Assembly (NCBI GenBank): GCA_030295365.1
Contig: AP027062.1
Span: forward strand, 454,001 to 518,000
Direction of reading: 5' to 3'
Length of the DNA stretch: 64,000 nt
Source: Candidatus Rickettsia kotlanii
GTDB taxonomy: Bacteria > Pseudomonadota > Alphaproteobacteria > Rickettsiales > Rickettsiaceae
Position numbers and translations under genes: made by a program. Positions 60,163 to 64,000 of the stretch are shown piece after piece. The notes beneath the pieces were generated by a model that was not told where the DNA came from, did not search any database, and worked only from the letters and a program-made list of their open reading frames with translations. The stretch's first letter is position 1, and every line of letters begins with the position of its first letter.

Positions 60163-60231
60163 CTAACAGTATTCATGTAGTCTTGGACTAAGTCAAAATA
60201 TAACACAGATAAATCGTCAATTCTCAATTAT

Positions 60232-60308
60232 TGCGGGGTAGAGCAGCTCGGTAGCTCGTCAGGCTCATAACCTGAAGATCGTTGGTTCAAATCCAGCCCC
60301 CGCTACCA
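60232..60308 (+). tRNA. Initiator tRNA-fMet (CAT anticodon)
   Basis: 77 nt including CCA. Anticodon stem TCAGG/CCTGA with loop CTCATAA. Initiator features: no Watson-Crick pair at 1-72 (T1 with T72) and a purine-11:pyrimidine-24 pair in the D stem (GAGC/GCTC). Of the three G:C pairs common in initiator anticodon stems, one is A:T here. Acceptor GCGGGG/CCCCGC and T-arm GTTGGTTCAAATCCAGC are normal. Confidence 0.92.
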
Positions 60309-60459
60309 TGTTTTAATGTCATGCTAGTTCACTTATAGCATTATTGAAGTCTGTTGATGCCATTCCTAACTCAGTGTTGTTGCATGGTTTGGTTCCCTGT
60401 CATTGCGAGAAGGTATTCACGCAGGCAATGCTTAATTACATCCAATACGAAAGCAAATT

Positions 60460-61098
60460 ATGACTACTCAGAAAATAGTGCCTACAAAATCAACTGATGG
60501 CAGTAAGCTTTTTTGTCATCAAGCTAAATTTGTAGCTGGTGCTATGAATATAAATCAAATCCCCAAGTTTTCATTACCGGAAATTGCTTTTGTCGGTAAG
60601 TCAAATGTTGGCAAATCAAGCCTAATAAACACGATATGTAATAATAAAAATCTTGCTAAAGTTTCTAATACTCCAGGGCGTACTAAGCAAATCAATTTCT
60701 TTAACCTTGCAGATAAACTTATTATAGTTGACCTTCCCGGTTATGGTTTTGCTAATGTTCCTATATCAGTCAAAGAGCAGTGGGGAGTGTTAATTAGTTA
60801 TTATTTACGAAATAGTAATAATTTAAGGTTAGTTAACTTACTGATTGATTCAAGAAGGGGTATAAAAAAAAATGATACGAAAGTAGCTGATCTATTACTT
60901 GCAAGTAAAAGAGAATTTCAAATTATTTTCACAAAGTCCGATAAAGTTACGGATCATAAAAACCTTAATGATGAAGCACAGAATTTTCTTGCAACTTTAA
61001 ACTACTCATGTAATGTTATGTATGTAAGTAGTAGGAGCAAAGAAGGTGCAAGAGAACTTAAAGCTAGTTTGGCAAAATGCATCAAGCCTCAAAAATAA
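60460..61098 (+). CDS. engB: Ribosome biogenesis GTPase EngB (YsxC)
   Basis: Essential GTPase of 50S subunit assembly. The 212 residues include the G1 motif [15 protein letters not shown], a G2 Thr in [13 protein letters not shown]3 DLPGYGFA, G4 TKSD and G5-like SSRS near the C-terminus, followed by [10 protein letters not shown]. The last 53 bp overlap the GTG start of the argB-like gene. Confidence 0.96.
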   Translation: MTTQKIVPTKSTDGSKLFCHQAKFVAGAMNINQIPKFSLPEIAFVGKSNVGKSSLINTICNNKNLAKVSNTPGRTKQINFFNLADKLIIVDLPGYGFANVPISVKEQWGVLISYYLRNSNNLRLVNLLIDSRRGIKKNDTKVADLLLASKREFQIIFTKSDKVTDHKNLNDEAQNFLATLNYSCNVMYVSSRSKEGARELKASLAKCIKPQK

Positions 61099-61969
61099 AG
61101 AGGTAGATAGTATTTCTTCATTAAATAACATTGCTATAATTAAGAATATAATAAAGTGTAGTCGTGAGTTAAAGAATCAAGCAATAGTTCTAAAATTACC
61201 TGCTACTATTATTATTGACGATAAATTATTTACGGCTTTTATTGAATCTGTTAGATTGCTTGAGATGTGTGGTGCTAAAATATATATAGTACATGATCAT
61301 ATTGATTTACGAAGTTCGTCTTTAATATCACAAATAGATGAAAATTTTAGTCAAAAAATTAGTAAAATAAGCGACTATAGTTCTCTAAATAATCCTATTA
61401 TTATGGAAATTTTATCCAGTTACGTTAACAAGCTTATAGTAACAAAGTTAAGTAGTATAGGTTGTTATGCAGTTGGTATTTCAGGTAAGGATGCTAATTT
61501 ACTGCAAGCAAAAAAATCAAAACTATCTTACCGAAAAATTGTAAATCATGATGTTATAAATATTGGTTTTTTAAGCGAGCCTATTATGATTAATCCAGAA
61601 ATTTTATTAAATTTTGCAGATAGTAATATTATACCTGTGATAGTACCGTTTGCGAGCGACGATCAGGAGAAAACGCATTTATTAAATGTTAACTTAACGG
61701 TAGCAACAATTGCTTCTGCATTAAGTGCAGAACATTTAATATTGCCATATGAGATATTACAGGTATCCGAGACGTTTCCATATAATATAAAAATACGAGA
61801 TATTAACTTGTTGAAATCAATGTTAGATGATAGTAATAATTTTATCGAAGAAGCATTAATTAAGATAGCAGTTAATGCCCTTGAAAATAATAACGGTTAC
61901 GTACATTTTGTGAATAGTGAAGCACCGAATTCAATATTGTCAACTATGTTTGATATTAATATAAATTAA
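61046..61969 (+). CDS. argB: Acetylglutamate-kinase-like protein (ArgB homologue), orphan
   Basis: Amino-acid-kinase fold, 307 residues from a GTG at 61046 (53 bp inside engB); no good start exists further down. Recognisable parts are the N-terminal strand [31 protein letters not shown] (nucleotide-side Gly/His region), [14 protein letters not shown] and VPFASDD. Canonical ArgB phosphorylates N-acetylglutamate for arginine synthesis, a pathway not present around here. The usual GGN/KxGG catalytic loops are poorly kept, so either it has another job or it is drifting. Next is virB3 after 12 bp. Confidence 0.72.
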   Translation: MQENLKLVWQNASSLKNKEVDSISSLNNIAIIKNIIKCSRELKNQAIVLKLPATIIIDDKLFTAFIESVRLLEMCGAKIYIVHDHIDLRSSSLISQIDENFSQKISKISDYSSLNNPIIMEILSSYVNKLIVTKLSSIGCYAVGISGKDANLLQAKKSKLSYRKIVNHDVINIGFLSEPIMINPEILLNFADSNIIPVIVPFASDDQEKTHLLNVNLTVATIASALSAEHLILPYEILQVSETFPYNIKIRDINLLKSMLDDSNNFIEEALIKIAVNALENNNGYVHFVNSEAPNSILSTMFDININ

Positions 61970-61981
61970 TAGAGGTTTTTT

Positions 61982-62269
61982 ATGGTAGGAGCATTAGCAT
62001 CCGATCTTTTATTTGTAGGGTTAACTAGACCGCCGATGATATTTGGAGTAAGTATTAAGTTTGCTGCATTAAATATGATAATGACGATGATAGTATTTAT
62101 TTGGAATAACGGTATTATGATTTTATTTATTGCAGCTGCTTTGCATTTGGTAGCTTATATTATATGTTTTAAAGAACCAAGATTCATAGAGCTATATTTA
62201 AATAAAATGTCAAGAACTAGCCAATGTCCTAATAAATTTTACTATGGAGCAAATTCGTATAGTATTTGA
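61982..62269 (+). CDS. virB3: Type IV secretion protein VirB3
   Basis: 95-residue inner-membrane T4SS protein. LFVGLTRPPMIFGVSIKFAA is the VirB3 signature, followed by hydrophobic segments (about 15-40 and 45-65) and KEPRFIELYLNK. It precedes virB4 across a 220-bp gap with a palindromic repeat, the Rickettsiales rvh arrangement virB3-virB4-virB6. Confidence 0.93.
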   Translation: MVGALASDLLFVGLTRPPMIFGVSIKFAALNMIMTMIVFIWNNGIMILFIAAALHLVAYIICFKEPRFIELYLNKMSRTSQCPNKFYYGANSYSI

Positions 62270-62276
62270 GTTTTAT

Positions 62277-62435
62277 GTCATTCCCGCGTAGGCGGGAATC
62301 CATTAACATTTAATGTCATATCGCACCTTGATCGCGGTATTATCTTAGGATACAGTCTATGATACAAGATTCCGTGGTTGTAGCCACAGGATGAAAACAA
62401 AAAATCTGGATCCCCGCCTACGTGGGAATGACATA
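62277..62435. repeat. Long palindromic repeat between virB3 and virB4
   Basis: The arms TGTCATTCCCGCGTAGGCGG and CCGCCTACGTGGGAATGACA are complementary except for one base; the pairing extends to about 32 bp including flanking TTTTA/TAAAA, with two mismatches. About 95 bp of loop contains other hairpin-type repeats (GATCGCGGTATT, CCGTGGTTGTAGCCACAGG). In a cotranscribed gene pair this would be an unusually large RNA stem. Confidence 0.85.
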
Positions 62436-62489
62436 AAAAAAAGAGGTATAACTGACAAATAAATCAAAATAGTTAAATCAGGTGAGGTA

Positions 62490-64000
62490 ATGAAGTTATT
62501 TAGAACTAGAGTAGCTAAAGAATTAAGGTCTAAACAAGAAAAACCCGCTTCGCATTTTATTCCTTATAAATGTCATTGGGATAGTAATACTATTTTAACA
62601 AAAGATAATTCTTTATTACAAGTTATTAAAATAAATGGATTTTCTTTTGAAACTGCTGATGATGAAGATCTAGACATGAAAAAGAATATCAGAAATGCCT
62701 TACTTAAAAATATGGCTTCGGGCAATATCATTATGTATTTCCATACTATTAGAAGACGTAAAGCAGTAATATTTGACGATACGGAATTTACTTATGATCC
62801 TACTGTAAAAGTCCCTAATGATTTTATTGCTTATTTAGGTACAGAATGGCGTAAGAAACATGCTGGGGCTAGGTCGTTTTTTAACGAGTTATATGTTAGT
62901 ATTTTGTATAAGCCTGATACTGGCGGTGCTGCTATAGTTGAGTATTTTCTAAAGAAGCTTAGACAGAAATCTAATAAAACCGCTTGGGAAAACGACATGA
63001 AAGAGATGAAAGAAAATCTTCAAGAAATGTCAACTAGAGTGATTAATACATTCAGAAGTTACGGAGCAAGATTACTTGGAGTTCGTCAAACGCAGTCGGG
63101 TATTTATTGTGAAATTTTAGAATTCCTTTCATCTTTAATCAATTGCGGCGATTCACCAGGCCCTGTAGCATTACCGCGCGGTACTATTGACGAATATTTA
63201 CCGACTCATCGCTTATTTTTTGATTCTCGTACTATTGAAGCAAGAAGTCCGCTTGGCAAGAAATATGCTGGAATGATCAGTATACTTGAATACGGTCCTA
63301 ATACTTCGGCAGGAATTTTTGACGGATTTCTGCAAATGCCTTTTGAATTTGTTATGACGCAAAGCTTTGTCTTTGTTAATAGAACAATAGCGATCGGTAA
63401 AATGCAATTACAGCAAAATAGAATGATACAATCCGGTGATAAAGCTACTTCACAAATTGTTGAAATTAATACGGCCCTTGATATGGCCACTAGCGGTGAG
63501 ATTGCTTTCGGTGAGCATCATTTATCGCTTTTATGTTCCGCAAATAATATTAAAGCTTTGGAAGATATATTGTCAATGGCAACAGTTGAGCTTTCTAATT
63601 CAGGAATTCAGCCGGTTAGAGAAAAAGTTAACATGGAACCTAGCTATTGGGGACAGTTGCCGGGAAATATGGATTATATAGTGCGTAAATCCACTATAAA
63701 TACTCTTAATATGGCTAGCTTTGCCTCACAACATAATTATCCGCTCGGTAAAATTAGAGATAACCATTGGGGAGAATATGTCACAGTACTTGATACTACT
63801 TCAGGTACACCGTTTTATTTTAATTTCCATGTAAGGGATGTTGGACATACTCTCATTATCGGTCCAACTGGTGCCGGTAAAACAGTTCTTATGAATTTCT
63901 TATGTGCTGAAGCACAAAAATTCAAACCTCGTATGTTCTTTTTTGATAAAGATCGAGGAGCAGAAATATTTATACGTGCTTTAAACGGAGTTTATACAGT
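62490..64000 (+). CDS. virB4: Type IV secretion ATPase VirB4, N-terminal part (runs off the window)
   Basis: The frame opens at ATG 62490 (GGTGAGGTA before it) and stays open for 503 codons to the window end. Seen: MKLFRTRVAKELRSKQEKPA, HFIPYKCHWDSNTILTK, RSFFNELYVSILYKP, GVRQTQSGIYCEILEFLSSL, and Walker A LIIGPTGAGKTVLM at about 63855-63900, then FFFDKDRGAEIFIRA. VirB4 is the inner-membrane ATPase that drives T4SS assembly and substrate transfer. Rest of the ATPase domain lies beyond 64000. Confidence 0.95.
   Translation, partial: MKLFRTRVAKELRSKQEKPASHFIPYKCHWDSNTILTKDNSLLQVIKINGFSFETADDEDLDMKKNIRNALLKNMASGNIIMYFHTIRRRKAVIFDDTEFTYDPTVKVPNDFIAYLGTEWRKKHAGARSFFNELYVSILYKPDTGGAAIVEYFLKKLRQKSNKTAWENDMKEMKENLQEMSTRVINTFRSYGARLLGVRQTQSGIYCEILEFLSSLINCGDSPGPVALPRGTIDEYLPTHRLFFDSRTIEARSPLGKKYAGMISILEYGPNTSAGIFDGFLQMPFEFVMTQSFVFVNRTIAIGKMQLQQNRMIQSGDKATSQIVEINTALDMATSGEIAFGEHHLSLLCSANNIKALEDILSMATVELSNSGIQPVREKVNMEPSYWGQLPGNMDYIVRKSTINTLNMASFASQHNYPLGKIRDNHWGEYVTVLDTTSGTPFYFNFHVRDVGHTLIIGPTGAGKTVLMNFLCAEAQKFKPRMFFFDKDRGAEIFIRALNGVYT

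Overview
This 64-kb window comes from a Rickettsia chromosome, most likely of the spotted fever type. The evidence is low GC content, the non-mitochondrial ATP/ADP translocase tlcA, a very large Sca2 autotransporter, VirB3/VirB4 of the Rickettsiales T4SS, a dispersed set of palindromic repeats, the RPE-1 selfish element sitting in frame inside genes, and many freshly decayed genes. I can support the genus strongly but not the species.

Layout. 0-4.6 kb: the end of yidC, pgsA, a carbonic-anhydrase-like secreted protein, then a decay zone with three broken genes (methyltransferase, phosphodiester glycosidase, second peptide deformylase). 4.7-14.5 kb: tlcA, glpT, ndk, mnmG, rsmG, parA, parB, ettA and a TatB-like small protein, with an unusual 77-bp perfect inverted repeat between tlcA and glpT and possible parS sites around parAB. 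14.5-23 kb: kdsA, an iscA/erpA-type gene, dgt, argS, a SPOR protein and parC. 23.4-33.3 kb: a porin, dcd, secB, ctrA, queF, the cell-cycle regulator trcR, pntB, an OmpW-type protein, the S-adenosylmethionine transporter and a ProP-type carrier. 33.9-41 kb: tRNA-Thr, secG, a dead queuosine-precursor transporter gene and sca2. 41.2-46.3 kb: cysS, rpsB-tsf (with a potential pseudoknot in the leader) and a decayed ORFan. 46.3-50.3 kb, minus strand: waaA (carrying RPE-1), a DUF374 acyltransferase, aspartate aminotransferase and a YefM/YoeB toxin-antitoxin pair. 50.4-57.1 kb: a TPR-methyltransferase, mlaA, mlaC, a frameshifted prs, alr, mlaE, mlaF and a small membrane protein. 57.1-59.2 kb: minus-strand pseudogenes. 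59.5-64 kb: rpmB-rpmE, initiator tRNA-Met, engB, an argB-like gene, virB3 and the first 503 codons of virB4.

How the genes fit together. Host-dependence functions (ATP, glycerol-3-phosphate, SAM and osmolyte-type import) stand next to envelope functions (KDO synthesis and transfer, Mla lipid transport, porin, OmpW, Sca2 actin assembly) and core information processing. Intergenic spaces are mostly filled by two sorts of palindromic repeat, which may also act as terminators. The most unusual items are the rpsB leader pseudoknot, the long perfect palindrome, a CtrA receiver lacking a metal-binding Asp, a YoeB toxin with Lys at the general-base position, and RPE-1 copies inside waaA and prs.
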